Of a stretch of 64,000 nt of DNA, positions 17,473 through 26,158 are shown in pieces. The stretch covers positions 434,001 to 498,000 of the forward strand of contig CAWKDN010000001.1 of assembly GCA_963848415.1 (NCBI GenBank). Direction: 5' to 3'. Each line of letters starts with the position of its first letter. The first letter of the stretch is position 1. Source of the DNA: CAVQBC01 sp963848415. Lineage in GTDB: Bacteria; Actinomycetota; Thermoleophilia; Solirubrobacterales; Solirubrobacteraceae. The notes under the pieces were generated by a model. The model was given only the letters and a program-made list of their open reading frames with translations, was not told where the DNA came from and made no database searches. Both the position numbers and the translations under genes were made by a program.

Positions 17473-18699
17473 CTAGCTCGGTGTGCGGGTGGGGGCCGGC
17501 GGCCGCGCGGGCGGCGATGGCGCCGGCGGAGCCTCTTCCGGCGTCTCGGCGGCGCTGAACTCGCCCGTCTCCAGCTCGCGCCGCACCTCGACGTCGATCT
17601 CGAACTCGGTCGTGGCCGGGTCCACGCGCCGCAGCTGCCACGCGCGCAGCTTGCGCAGCTTGAGGATCTCCAGCACGTAGACGAGGTAGACGCTCGCCGC
17701 CAGGGCGAGCAGGAAGCAGGCGCCCATGATCAGCGAGCCGCCGAGCAGCAGCCGGCCCTCGTCGTCGGAGTAGGGCACGTAGCGCAACAGCACCGCGAGG
17801 CTGGCCATGATCAGCGTCCAGGCGTACAGGTAGACGACCGTGCGGCGCTGGGAGAAGCCCATGCGGTGGAAACGGTGGTGGAAGTGGTTGGAGTCCGCCT
17901 GGTACACGGGCCGGCGGTACTTGATGCGCTTGGCGACCACGAAGCTCGTGTCCAGGAACGGCACCGCGAGCACGATCAGCGGCACGATCAGGGCGACCAG
18001 GGCGTTGGTCTTCAGCGAGCCTTCGACGATGATCGCCCCGAGGAGGAGGCCGAGCAGGTTCGAGCCGGCGTCGCCCATGAACACCGACGCGGGGTGGAAG
18101 TTCCAGATCAGGAAGCCGCCGGCCGCCCCGGCCACGATCGCGGCGAGCACGCCGGCGTTGTCGCGGTAGAGGTCGAAGGCGATGATCGAGAAGGTCGCGG
18201 CGGAGATCGCGCACACCCCCGCGGCGAGCCCGTCTATGCCGTCGGAGAAGTTCACGACGTTCATCACGAAGACGAGCCCCACGAGCGTCAGCGGCCCGCC
18301 GAGCTCGCCGAACTCGAGCGCCCCGATCAGCGGCAGCGTGATGTTGGTGACCTTCACCCCCGAGAGCACGCAGATCAGGGCGGCGGCGAACTGCCCGGTG
18401 AGCTTCAGGCCGGCCGGGATGTCGCGCAGGTCGTCGGCGAGGCCGACGAGGGTGATCAGCGCGGCCGCCAGCAGGATGCCGCGCGTGCGCTCGGTGACGG
18501 GCAGGAAGAGCGCCGCGGCCAGCAGCACGCCGGCGAGGATCGCGAGCCCGCCCAGCAGCGGCGTCGCCTCGCGCGCGAGCCCGCGATCGGTCACGCGGTC
18601 GACCGCCCCGACGCGGCGGGCCAGCCGGGCGACCAGCGGGGTCAGACCGGCGGCGGCGGCGAAGGCCACCAGGAAGCCGAGGATCGCGTCGTCGTACAT
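17473..18699 (-). CDS. undecaprenyl-phosphate sugar-1-phosphate transferase (WecA/TagO family)
   Basis: This 408-residue membrane enzyme of the MraY-WecA-TagO family transfers a sugar-1-phosphate (usually GlcNAc-1-P) from UDP-sugar to undecaprenyl phosphate, the first step of wall glycopolymer synthesis. The catalytic motifs are visible: LVGLADDLRDIPAGLK (DD motif), VNFSDGIDGLAAG (NxxDGIDGL) and SNHFHHRFHRMGFSQRRT (the basic HxHH loop typical of WecA/TagO). About 11 helices precede a cytoplasmic Pro-rich tail of roughly 80 residues. I chose the ATG at 18699. In actinobacteria this gene is usually adjacent to the atp operon; here about 12 kb has been inserted between them. Confidence 0.92.
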   Translation of the reverse strand: MYDDAILGFLVAFAAAAGLTPLVARLARRVGAVDRVTDRGLAREATPLLGGLAILAGVLLAAALFLPVTERTRGILLAAALITLVGLADDLRDIPAGLKLTGQFAAALICVLSGVKVTNITLPLIGALEFGELGGPLTLVGLVFVMNVVNFSDGIDGLAAGVCAISAATFSIIAFDLYRDNAGVLAAIVAGAAGGFLIWNFHPASVFMGDAGSNLLGLLLGAIIVEGSLKTNALVALIVPLIVLAVPFLDTSFVVAKRIKYRRPVYQADSNHFHHRFHRMGFSQRRTVVYLYAWTLIMASLAVLLRYVPYSDDEGRLLLGGSLIMGACFLLALAASVYLVYVLEILKLRKLRAWQLRRVDPATTEFEIDVEVRRELETGEFSAAETPEEAPPAPSPPARPPAPTRTPS

Positions 18700-18853
18700 G
18701 GGTGCTCGGAGGATCGCAGGGCGGGGGGCGGGTCTCTGGTCGCCCACCTCGTGCCTTGAACGGTCGGCGACCCGTGATCGGTAGGTTCGGATTCGCCGTA
18801 CCGGGGGACTCACCCTCCTCGGACGCGCCCCCCGTACGGCCCGCCGGACCGCC

Positions 18854-19141
18854 ATGACTCCCCCGCCAGCTTACGCTCCCGCCCGCATGGCCCGCGCCTT
18901 TCTCGCGCTCGAGGACGCGGGGCTGCCCGCTCGCCGCCCCCGCCGCCGGATCGCTGTCGCGGTCCTCGCCGGCGCCCTGCTGGCCGTCGCGACGCCGCTG
19001 ACGCCGCTGCCCGCGAGCCCGCTGGCGGCGGCCGAGCCCGACGCGCCCGCCCTCCCGCGCCCGCCGGCCACGCTGGCCCGCGAACGCGAGGACGACTACG
19101 ACGAGAGCACGCTCGACGACGCCGGCCGCGGCGGCGGATGA
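18854..19141 (+). CDS. small single-span membrane or secreted protein coupled to a kinase gene
   Basis: This 95-residue protein has a basic N-terminal part (ARRPRRR), one hydrophobic segment (IAVAVLAGALLAVATPLTPL) and a Pro/Ala then acidic C-terminus (EREDDYDESTLDDAGRGGG). Its TGA overlaps the kinase ATG (ATGA at 19138), so the pair is almost certainly translated together. A role as anchor, sensor or substrate of the kinase is inferred only from this. The start could also be the ATG at 18887 (MARAFLALEDAG). Confidence 0.6.
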   Translation: MTPPPAYAPARMARAFLALEDAGLPARRPRRRIAVAVLAGALLAVATPLTPLPASPLAAAEPDAPALPRPPATLAREREDDYDESTLDDAGRGGG

Positions 19142-20040
19142 GCGACCAGTCCACGGTCGCGGGCGCCCCGCCGTGGACCGCCTCCGCGCGCCGCCCGCGC
19201 CCGACCTGGGGCCTGGTCGAGGGCGACGAGATCGCGCCCGGTCGCACGGTCCTGCGCCGGCTGGGCGGCGGGTCGCGCTACGAGGTGCTGCTGGTCTGGG
19301 ACGACGCGCGCTTCGCCGTGCTGGTGGCCAAGCTGCTCAGGCCCGACCAGGTCGGCCACGCCGTGGCCCGGCGCGACATGCGGCGCGAGGCCGACGTGCT
19401 CGCGCGGCTCGCCCACCCGGTCCTGGTGCGCAGCTTCGACGCCGTCCTGGACGGCCAGTTCCCGCACCTGCTGATCGAGCACCTCGAGGGCCCGACGCTG
19501 CTCGAGCTGTGCGACCGCCACGGCGGTCTCCCGCCCGAGCAGGTGCTCGCGCTCGCGCTGCACGTCGCCGCCGTCCTGCACTACCTCGCCGGCGAGCGGA
19601 TGGTTCACCTCGACGTCAAGCCGTCCAACGTGGTCATGGGCGCCCCGCCGCGCCTGATCGACCTGTCGGTTGCGCGCGACGCGGCGTCGGCCGCCCGGCT
19701 CGGCCGCCCGGTCGGGACCGACGGCTACATGGCGCCGGAGCAGTGCCACCCGGGCCGCGGGACCGTCGGCCCGCCGGCGGACGTCTTCGGCCTGTGCGCG
19801 ACGATCCACCACGCGCTGGCGGGCGCGCCGCCGTTCCCGCGCGAGCCGGGCGCGCGCGAGTCGGCGAACCGCGAGGTGCGCTTCCCGCAGCTCGTCCGCG
19901 GCCCGGCGGCGCTGCCGGGCGGCACCCCGCCCGCGCTGGCCGCGCTGGTTTCGGCCGGGCTGGCGCCGGACCCGGCTGCGCGGCCCGTGGCGGCCGAGCT
20001 GGCAGCCGGGCTCGAGCCGCTGGTGCCGGTGCCGCGGTAG
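19138..20040 (+). CDS. serine/threonine protein kinase (Hanks-type), soluble
   Basis: This 300-residue protein is almost entirely kinase domain. The Gly-rich loop is RLGGGSRYEV (41-50). The ATP Lys is K65 in VLVAKLL. The catalytic loop is HLDVKPSNVV (157-166, HRD replaced by HLD but Asp159, Lys161 and Asn164 kept). The metal Asp is D175 in DLS (instead of DFG), and the APE motif is present as MAPEQ (198-202). The catalytic residues are all there, so activity is likely. There is no membrane segment or PASTA repeat; membrane contact may come from the coupled upstream small protein. Substrates are unknown. Confidence 0.88.
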   Translation: MSDQSTVAGAPPWTASARRPRPTWGLVEGDEIAPGRTVLRRLGGGSRYEVLLVWDDARFAVLVAKLLRPDQVGHAVARRDMRREADVLARLAHPVLVRSFDAVLDGQFPHLLIEHLEGPTLLELCDRHGGLPPEQVLALALHVAAVLHYLAGERMVHLDVKPSNVVMGAPPRLIDLSVARDAASAARLGRPVGTDGYMAPEQCHPGRGTVGPPADVFGLCATIHHALAGAPPFPREPGARESANREVRFPQLVRGPAALPGGTPPALAALVSAGLAPDPAARPVAAELAAGLEPLVPVPR

Positions 20041-20068
20041 CCGAACAACCCCGCAGTAAGGGGTTCGG
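20041..20068. terminator. hairpin after the kinase gene
   Basis: Directly after the kinase stop, AACCCC (20047-20052) pairs with GGGGTT (20060-20065) around a 7-nt loop, with further CCGA/TCGG pairing outside. It probably terminates the kinase transcript. The repeat cluster that follows may terminate the convergent dehydrogenase transcript. Confidence 0.5.
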
Positions 20069-20074
20069 GTTCAA

Positions 20075-20188
20075 CCGGCTTTTCTTCAGCACCCGGCCGA
20101 ATCGGGCCGCCATGCTGAGGAAGTGCCGCTCACAGCGGCACAAGTTCAGCAGCCAGCGCCTCCGGCGGCCGATGCTGAGGAAATGCCG
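20075..20188. repeat. cluster of four alternating copies of a 17-18 bp repeat (REP-like)
   Basis: A motif close to RTGCTGARGAARTGCCG occurs four times: minus strand at 20075-20092, plus at 20112-20128, minus (diverged) at 20134-20153, plus at 20172-20188. The two plus copies are exactly 60 bp apart and differ at one base in 17. Copies 2 and 3 form a hairpin (8-bp stem GTGCCGCT/AGCGGCAC, 3-nt loop). The cluster fills the gap between two convergent genes, the typical location of REP/BIME-like elements. No transposase is nearby. Confidence 0.55.
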
Positions 20189-20206
20189 GTTCCGGCCTCC
20201 CCACCT

Positions 20207-21076
20207 TTACTGGCGGGGTTGACCCACGATCGTCCGCAGCACGACCGAGTAGTCGTCCTCGCCGTGGCCGGCCTCGACGGCATCGGCGAGCCAGCGCTCG
20301 GCGGAGGCGGCCGCACGCAGCTCGCGCCCCGCCTCCTCGGCGGCCGCGGTCACGAGGCCCGCGTCCTTGCGGGCGAGCGCCAGCGTGAAGCGGACCTCGG
20401 GGTCGTCGATTGACTCGAGCACCGCCCGGCGGCGCTCCACCTGCCCGCCGATCGGCGTGACGGCGAGCACCTCGAGCAGCGTCTCGCGCGACAGGCCGAG
20501 GCCCTCCCCGAGGGCGACCGCCTCGCCCAGCACCGCGAGCGTGCCGAACAGGGTCGAGTTGGCGACGAGCTTGGCGGCGGCGCCCGCGCCGAGCTCCCCG
20601 ACGTGCTGCGGGGTGCCGAGCACCTCGAGCACCGGCGTCCAGCGCTCGGCCAGCTCGGCGGGCCCGCCGACGAACAGCTTGAGCTCGCCCGACTCCGCCT
20701 CGCCGGTCGAGCCGAGGACGGGGGCGTCGAGCACGCCGGTGCCGGGCGGCAGCGACGCGGGGATCCGCGCCACCTCGGCCGGGCCGACCGTCGAGCTGTC
20801 GATCACCGCCGCGCCGGGGCGGATGCCGGCGGCGACGCCGTCCTCGCCGCCGATCACCGCCCGCAGCGCCTCCGGGTTCGTGACCATCGTGAAGACGACG
20901 TCGGCGTCGCGGGCGGCGTCCGCCGGGCTGCCGGCGACCGCGGCGCCGGCGGCGGCGAGCGGCTCGGCGCGCTCCGGCGAGCGGTTGTAGACCGTCAGCT
21001 GGTGGCCGGCGTCGAGCAGGCGGCGCGCCATGCGGCCGCCCATGGCGCCCAGGCCGATCCAGGCGATCCGAGCCAT
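20207..21076 (-). CDS. NAD(P)-dependent beta-hydroxyacid dehydrogenase (3-hydroxyisobutyrate dehydrogenase family)
   Basis: This 289-residue enzyme of the HIBADH / tartronate semialdehyde reductase family has the N-terminal Rossmann motif WIGLGAMGGRMARRLLDAGH. The substrate-binding DAPVLGSTGEAESGEL fits the family DAPVSGG region. The catalytic Lys is in GAGAAAKLVANSTLFG. Its exact substrate (3-hydroxyisobutyrate, glyoxylate-type semialdehydes) cannot be told from sequence. It lies 7 bp downstream of glyA in the same operon. Glyoxylate/serine chemistry or valine breakdown (compare the isobutyryl-CoA mutase genes at 45-50 kb) are both plausible contexts. Confidence 0.85.
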   Translation of the reverse strand: MARIAWIGLGAMGGRMARRLLDAGHQLTVYNRSPERAEPLAAAGAAVAGSPADAARDADVVFTMVTNPEALRAVIGGEDGVAAGIRPGAAVIDSSTVGPAEVARIPASLPPGTGVLDAPVLGSTGEAESGELKLFVGGPAELAERWTPVLEVLGTPQHVGELGAGAAAKLVANSTLFGTLAVLGEAVALGEGLGLSRETLLEVLAVTPIGGQVERRRAVLESIDDPEVRFTLALARKDAGLVTAAAEEAGRELRAAASAERWLADAVEAGHGEDDYSVVLRTIVGQPRQ

Positions 21077-21083
21077 CGGGCGC

Positions 21084-22382
21084 TCAGACCGCGGCCGCCG
21101 CGGCCTTCGGGGCGATCTGCCCGTACAGCGGGAAGCGATCGGCGATCGCCGCCACACGGTCGGCCAGATCGTCGCGCGCGGCCTCGAAGTCCGGCTGCAG
21201 GGCGCGCGTGAGGATCCGCCCGATCTCCTCGTAGTCCTCGGCCTGCAGGCCGCGCGTCGCCAGCGCCGAGGTCCCGATCCGCAGTCCGGAGGAGACCGCC
21301 GGCGGGCGCGGATCGAAGGGCACGGCGTTGCGGTTGACGGTCACGCCGATCTCGTGCAGGCGGTCCTCGGCCTGGACGCCGTCGAGCTCGGAGTCGCGCA
21401 GGTCGACGAGCACGAGGTGGACGTCCGTGCCGCCGGTCAGCACCGTCACGCCGTTGCCGGTGCCCAGCAGCTCGCCGGCGACCGCCTGGGCGCCGACCAC
21501 GGTGCGCCGCTGGCGCTCGCGGAAGGCCTCGGTCGCCGCGATCCGCAGCGCGACGGCCTTGCCGGCCACGACGTGCTCGAGCGGGCCGCCCTGCTGGCCC
21601 GGGAACACGGCCGAGTTGATCTTCTTGGCGTACTCCTCGCGGCACAGGATCATCCCGCCGCGCGCGCCGCCGAGCGTCTTGTGGATCGTCGTGGTCACCA
21701 CGTCGGCGTGCGGCACGGGGCTGGGGTGCTCGCCCGCCGCCACGAGCCCGGCGAAGTGGGCCATGTCGACCATCAGCAGCGCGTCGACCTCGTCGGCGAT
21801 CTCGCGGAAGCGCGCGAAGTCCAGCACGCGCGGATAGGCCGACCAGCCGGCCAGGATGAGCTTGGGCCGGCGCTCGCGCGCGATGCGAGCGACCTCGTCC
21901 ATGTCGATCCGGTAGTCCTCGGGCGAGACCTCGTAGGGCGCGATGTCGTACAGCCGGCCCGAGACGTTGAGCTTCATCCCGTGCGTGAGGTGACCGCCGT
22001 GGGCGAGCGAGAGGCCGAGGATGGTGTCGCCCGGCTGCAGCAGCGCGTGGTAGACGGCGGCGTTGGCCTGCGCGCCCGCGTGCGGCTGGACGTTGGCGTG
22101 CTCGGCCCCGAAGAGCGCCTTGGCGCGGTCGATCGCCAGGTTCTCGATGACGTCGACGTGCTCGCAGCCGCCGTAGTAGCGCTTGCCCGGGTAGCCCTCG
22201 GCGTACTTGTTGGTCAGCACGGAGCCCTGGCACTCGAGGATCGCCTCGGGGACGAAGTTCTCCGAGGCGATCATCTCCAGCGTGCCGCGCTGGCGCTCGA
22301 GCTCTGCGTCGAGCGCCTCGGCCACCTCGGGATCGACCTCGCCGAGGGGGCGCTCGAAGTAGTCGGTGGGCAGCTCGGTCAT
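21084..22382 (-). CDS. glyA: serine hydroxymethyltransferase
   Basis: This 432-residue PLP enzyme converts serine and tetrahydrofolate to glycine and methylene-THF. The N-terminal signature TLEMIASENFVPEAILECQG is exact for the family. The PLP-lysine region is DVVTTTIHKTLGGARGGMIL (TTTHKTLRGPRGG in other species), with Lys in HKT. I chose the ATG at 22382 (MTELPTDYFERPLGEVDPEV) since the upstream frame extension is not conserved-looking. It is followed 7 bp later by the HIBADH-family gene. In several actinobacterial lineages glyA sits between tsaC and tagO, as it does here apart from inserted genes. Confidence 0.95.
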   Translation of the reverse strand: MTELPTDYFERPLGEVDPEVAEALDAELERQRGTLEMIASENFVPEAILECQGSVLTNKYAEGYPGKRYYGGCEHVDVIENLAIDRAKALFGAEHANVQPHAGAQANAAVYHALLQPGDTILGLSLAHGGHLTHGMKLNVSGRLYDIAPYEVSPEDYRIDMDEVARIARERRPKLILAGWSAYPRVLDFARFREIADEVDALLMVDMAHFAGLVAAGEHPSPVPHADVVTTTIHKTLGGARGGMILCREEYAKKINSAVFPGQQGGPLEHVVAGKAVALRIAATEAFRERQRRTVVGAQAVAGELLGTGNGVTVLTGGTDVHLVLVDLRDSELDGVQAEDRLHEIGVTVNRNAVPFDPRPPAVSSGLRIGTSALATRGLQAEDYEEIGRILTRALQPDFEAARDDLADRVAAIADRFPLYGQIAPKAAAAAV

Positions 22383-22455
22383 CGTCGGTCTCCAGGCTCG
22401 CGGGGAACGGCCCAGGGTAACCGAGGCCCGGGCGGCCCGGCCCGCGCAAGCGGGC

Positions 22456-23868
22456 TCAGACCGACTCGAGCGCGACCTCCGCGGGCACCTCTGCGTCGCG
22501 GCGCGCCCCACGGACGAGCAGCGCGGTCGCGACCGCGCACGCCAGGGCGACCACGGCCCCGACCCACAGCGCGTCGTGCAGACCGTCGACGTAGGCCCCG
22601 GGGGGGCCGTCGCCCAGCGCGGCGCCGGCCGGGATCAGCGTGCCGAGCGCCGCGACGCCGACGGCGATCCCGGCCTGGCGGAACAGGTCGTTCACGCCCG
22701 CCGCGAGGCCGCTCTGCTCGGGCGGCGCCGAGCTGAGCGCGACCTGGCTGACGATCGGGTTCAGGATCCCCGTGCCGACCATCGCCACCAGCAGCCCGGG
22801 CAGGAACAGCCACCACGACGAATCCACGCCGACGATCGTCAGCAGCGCCTGGCCGGCGCCGACCAGCGCGAGGCCGGTCGCGATCAGGACGCGCGGGGAC
22901 ACCTTCTGGCCGACGGACGCCATCGAGCCCGCGACGAGGAAGTTCAGCAGCGTGCCTGGCACGAACACGAGGCCCGCCTCGATGGCCGACAAGCCGAGGA
23001 TCTGCTGCAGGTAGAGCGTCAGGTACAGCCAGACCGCGAACAGCGAGGCCGAGATCCCGAACGCTCCGACCTGCGCGCCCGTGAACGACGGGTTGCGGAA
23101 CAGCCGTAGCGGGAGCATCGGCTGGGCGACGCGCGCTTCGACGGCGACGAAGGCGCCCAGCAGCGCAACGGCGCCGGCGAAGCACGCGACGATCGCCGGG
23201 CTGCCCCAGCCCACCTCGTTGCCGCGCAGCAGCGCGAGCACGAGCAGGAAGAGCCCGCCGGTCAGGGTCACGAGGCCCGCACGGTCCACGCGCGGCGCGC
23301 GCGGGTCCAGCGACTCGGCCACGTAGCGGCGCACGATCCACAGGCAGCCCAGCCCGAGCGGCAGGTTGATGAGGAAGATCCAGCGCCAGTCCAGGCCGGA
23401 GGTCAGCACTCCGCCCACGAGCGGCCCGACCGCGAACGAGCCGCCCATCGTCGCGCCGTAGGCGGCGAGCGCCCGCATGCGCTGCTCGGGGCGCGGGAAC
23501 GCGTGCGAGAGCACGGCCAGCGAGGCCGCGAACATGAGCGCGGCGCCCAGCCCTTGCGCGGCGCGCGAGACGTTGAGCATCGTGATCGAGGTCGCGGCCG
23601 CGCACAGCAGCGAGGTCGCGGTGAAGACGCCGAGTCCGAGCCCGAGCACGCGCCGGCGGCCGAAGCGGTCGGCCAGCGCGCCCGCCGTGATGACCACCGC
23701 CGCGAGCGGCACGGTGTAGGCGTCGATGACCCACTGCAGGCCCGAGAGGCCGGTGTCGAGGTCGGCGGCCATGGCCGACAGCGCGGTGTTGACCACCGCG
23801 ATGTCGAGCATCAGCATCGCCGTCGCGGCGCAGACCACGACGAGCGTCCAGCGCTGCGTCCGGCTCAT
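22456..23868 (-). CDS. MFS drug exporter, DHA2 (14-TMS) family
   Basis: This 470-residue exporter has motif A as GALADRFGRRRVLGLGL and motif C as GPLVGGVLTSGLDWRWIFLIN, both standard for the EmrB/QacA group. The opening LDIAVVNTALSAMAADLD is the DHA2 motif D1. It is the last gene of an overlapping operon: its ATG overlaps the NmrA-like gene stop as ATGA. A proton-driven export of the product or substrate of the FAD oxidase/NmrA reductase pair, under the SARP regulator upstream, is a reasonable inference. Confidence 0.9.
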   Translation of the reverse strand: MSRTQRWTLVVVCAATAMLMLDIAVVNTALSAMAADLDTGLSGLQWVIDAYTVPLAAVVITAGALADRFGRRRVLGLGLGVFTATSLLCAAATSITMLNVSRAAQGLGAALMFAASLAVLSHAFPRPEQRMRALAAYGATMGGSFAVGPLVGGVLTSGLDWRWIFLINLPLGLGCLWIVRRYVAESLDPRAPRVDRAGLVTLTGGLFLLVLALLRGNEVGWGSPAIVACFAGAVALLGAFVAVEARVAQPMLPLRLFRNPSFTGAQVGAFGISASLFAVWLYLTLYLQQILGLSAIEAGLVFVPGTLLNFLVAGSMASVGQKVSPRVLIATGLALVGAGQALLTIVGVDSSWWLFLPGLLVAMVGTGILNPIVSQVALSSAPPEQSGLAAGVNDLFRQAGIAVGVAALGTLIPAGAALGDGPPGAYVDGLHDALWVGAVVALACAVATALLVRGARRDAEVPAEVALESV

Positions 23869-24746
23869 GACGACACGGCCTCCCGCGCGGCGCCGAAGAG
23901 CTGGGCGTGATCGCGCGCGAACTGCGCGAACGTGCCCGGCTCGCGGCCGGTCAGCGCGCGCACCCCGTCGGTCGTGCCGGCCTGGCTGCCCGCGCGCTGG
24001 GAGGCGAAGACGCTGACGATCGTCTCGGCCATCATCGCCGGCAGCCCCGCCTCGACCATCGCCTGGCGGGCCGCGTCGTCGGGGATCTCGACGTACTCGA
24101 TCGCCCGGCCGGTCGCGGCGGAGAGGTCCTCGGCGATCCGCTCGTAGGTGATCGCCTCCGGGCCGGTCAGCCCGAACGCGTCGTTCATGTGGCGCTCGGT
24201 GGCCAGCGCGGCGGCGGCAGCCGCGGCGACGTCGCGCGGATCGACGTAGCTGATCTGCGCCTCGCCGGCCGGCGCGAACAGCCTGCCGGTGTGCGCGACG
24301 GCCTCGGCCGAGGCCAGCAGGTTGGTCATGTAGGCGCTCGGGCGCAGCGTCATCCACGGCAGCCCCGAGCGCGCCAGCCGGCGCTCGATCTCGCCGTGCC
24401 AGCGCTCGAAGAGCAACGGCGAGTCCACCGCCGCGCGCGGGCCCGAGAGCTTGACGACGCGCGCGACGCCGGCGGCCTGCGCCGCGTCGATGAGCGTGCA
24501 CTCGTGCTCGACCTGGCCCGGGACGTTGCCGCAGGCCAGGAACAGCCGCTGCACGCCGTGCATGGCGAGGTCGATCGACGCGCGGTCGGAGAAGTCGCCG
24601 ACGGCGAGCTCGACGTCGTCGCCGAGCACGCGCGCGCCCCGCTCGGGGTCGCGGACGAAGGCGCGCACGGGCAGCCCGCGCTCCTTGAGGTCGCGCACCA
24701 CGTGCGCGCCGACGTTGCCGGTCGCTCCGGTTACCAGGACGGTCAT
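23865..24746 (-). CDS. NmrA-like NAD(P)-binding reductase (atypical SDR)
   Basis: This 293-residue protein has the Rossmann motif VLVTGATGNVGAHVVRDLKE (TGxTGxxG), a basic residue for NADPH (RAFVRDPERG) and the NmrA-type segment WMTLRPSAYMTNLL. Relatives are redox sensors or quinone/isoflavone-type reductases (QorB-like). It lacks the YxxxK pair of classical SDRs as far as I can see, which fits NmrA. The ATG at 24746 overlaps the stop of the FAD oxidase gene (ATGA); another ATG two codons upstream is also possible. Confidence 0.82.
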   Translation of the reverse strand: MTVLVTGATGNVGAHVVRDLKERGLPVRAFVRDPERGARVLGDDVELAVGDFSDRASIDLAMHGVQRLFLACGNVPGQVEHECTLIDAAQAAGVARVVKLSGPRAAVDSPLLFERWHGEIERRLARSGLPWMTLRPSAYMTNLLASAEAVAHTGRLFAPAGEAQISYVDPRDVAAAAAAALATERHMNDAFGLTGPEAITYERIAEDLSAATGRAIEYVEIPDDAARQAMVEAGLPAMMAETIVSVFASQRAGSQAGTTDGVRALTGREPGTFAQFARDHAQLFGAAREAVSS

Positions 24747-26158
24747 GTGCATGCTCCGTTGCTCGGGGGGATGTTGGCGTTGAGGCGGAAGACGTTGTCG
24801 GGGTCGTGGCGGTCCTTGAGGGCGACCAGCCGGCCGAGTCGCTCGCCGTAGGCGGCGCGCACGCCGGCGGCGCCCTCGTCGGAGAGGAAGGTCGCGTACT
24901 GGCGGCCGGCGCCGTGGGGGCGCAGCGCCTCCCAGCCCTCGCGCACCCACGCGCTGTGGCGCTCGGCCTCGGGGTCGCCCGGCGGCCAGACGCCGATCAG
25001 CCGCAGCTCGAAGCCGACCTCGCGCGCTCCGACGGCCGTGGCGTCCGCGGCGACGCGGCTGACCGCGCCCCCGACCGCCCAGCCGTTGAGCAGGGAGAAC
25101 GGCGTGGTGATCGACCGCGCGAGGGCGACGACCTGCTCGATCGCGGCGTCGGAGAGGTCGGGGAGGCGGTGCGACTGCCAGTGGGCGTGGTTGCCGGGGG
25201 CGGCGCTGCCATCGATCAGCGACTGCAGCGCGCGGTAGGGCACCGGGCGGACCAGGTCGCCGGCCGGCGTCCCCAGCCGGCGCAGCGGTGCGACGGCCCG
25301 CATGCCCGCGGCGACGTCCCCGGACCACACCAGCAGCAGCCCGAGCATCGGCTCGCCGTAGCGGTCTGCGGGAAGGAACGGCAGCGGGGGCGCGCGGTGG
25401 GCGACGATCATGATCCCGAGCTCGTCGGGGGCGCCGGGCGCGAAGTCGCGCAGGAAGCGCAGCACCGCGGGCGCCTGGTCCAGCGGCCAGTAGACCGGCC
25501 CGCCGAGGACGATCGGCCCGACCGGGTGCAGGTCGTACTCGAAGGCGGTGGCGATCCCGAAGTTGCCGCCGCCGCCGCGCAGGCCCCAGAACAGCTCGGG
25601 CTCGCCGGCGGCGTCGACGCGCAGCAGCTCGCCGTCCGCGGTGACCAGGTCGACCGCGCGCAGGTTGTCGACGGTGAGCCCGTGGCGGCGCATGAGGTAG
25701 CCGAAGCCGCCGCCGAGCGTCAGCCCGCCGATGCCGACCTGGCTGACCGTCCCGCCGGTGGTGGCGAGCCCGTGGCGCTGGGTCGCGAGGTCGAGCTCGG
25801 CCATGCGCACGCCGGCGGCCGCCCTGGCGACCCGGCGGACGGGGTCGACGGACACCGCCTTCATGAGCGAGAGGTCGATCATCACGGCGTCCTCGCCGAC
25901 CGCGTGGCCGGCGACGCCGTGGCCGCCGCCGCGGACGGAGATCCCGAGCCCGCGCTCGCGGGCGAAGCGCAGCGCCTCCTGCACGTCGTCGGCGCCCGCG
26001 CAGCGCGCGATCAGCGCCGGCCGGCGGTCGATCGCGCCGTTCCAGACCTGTCGCGCCTCCTCGTAGCCCTCCTCGCCGGGGCGCAGCAACGCGCCGCGGA
26101 AGCGGTGGCGGAGCGGGTGAGCGTCGAGGCCTGTGGGCTGGGCTTCAGCGGTCGTCAT
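24743..26158 (-). CDS. FAD-linked oxidoreductase (berberine bridge enzyme-like, monocovalent)
   Basis: This 471-residue oxidase of the FAD_binding_4/BBE family has an FAD loop with the covalent His in ISVRGGGHGVAGHAVG. Where bicovalent enzymes have a Cys, this one reads GGTVSQVGIGGLTLGGGFG, with no Cys, so flavin attachment should be through His only. The C-terminal BBE signature is present as KDRHDPDNVFRLNANIP. Family members oxidise sugars, alkaloids or secondary metabolites. I chose the ATG at 26158 (MTTAEAQPTGLDAH), which overlaps the upstream regulator stop by 14 bp. Confidence 0.88.
   Translation of the reverse strand: MTTAEAQPTGLDAHPLRHRFRGALLRPGEEGYEEARQVWNGAIDRRPALIARCAGADDVQEALRFARERGLGISVRGGGHGVAGHAVGEDAVMIDLSLMKAVSVDPVRRVARAAAGVRMAELDLATQRHGLATTGGTVSQVGIGGLTLGGGFGYLMRRHGLTVDNLRAVDLVTADGELLRVDAAGEPELFWGLRGGGGNFGIATAFEYDLHPVGPIVLGGPVYWPLDQAPAVLRFLRDFAPGAPDELGIMIVAHRAPPLPFLPADRYGEPMLGLLLVWSGDVAAGMRAVAPLRRLGTPAGDLVRPVPYRALQSLIDGSAAPGNHAHWQSHRLPDLSDAAIEQVVALARSITTPFSLLNGWAVGGAVSRVAADATAVGAREVGFELRLIGVWPPGDPEAERHSAWVREGWEALRPHGAGRQYATFLSDEGAAGVRAAYGERLGRLVALKDRHDPDNVFRLNANIPPSNGACT

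Noticed and set aside
17460..17480. GGTTCGAACC resembling a tRNA T-loop
   Set aside because: No matching T-stem, anticodon arm or acceptor stem is present around it, and it overlaps the tagO 3' end.
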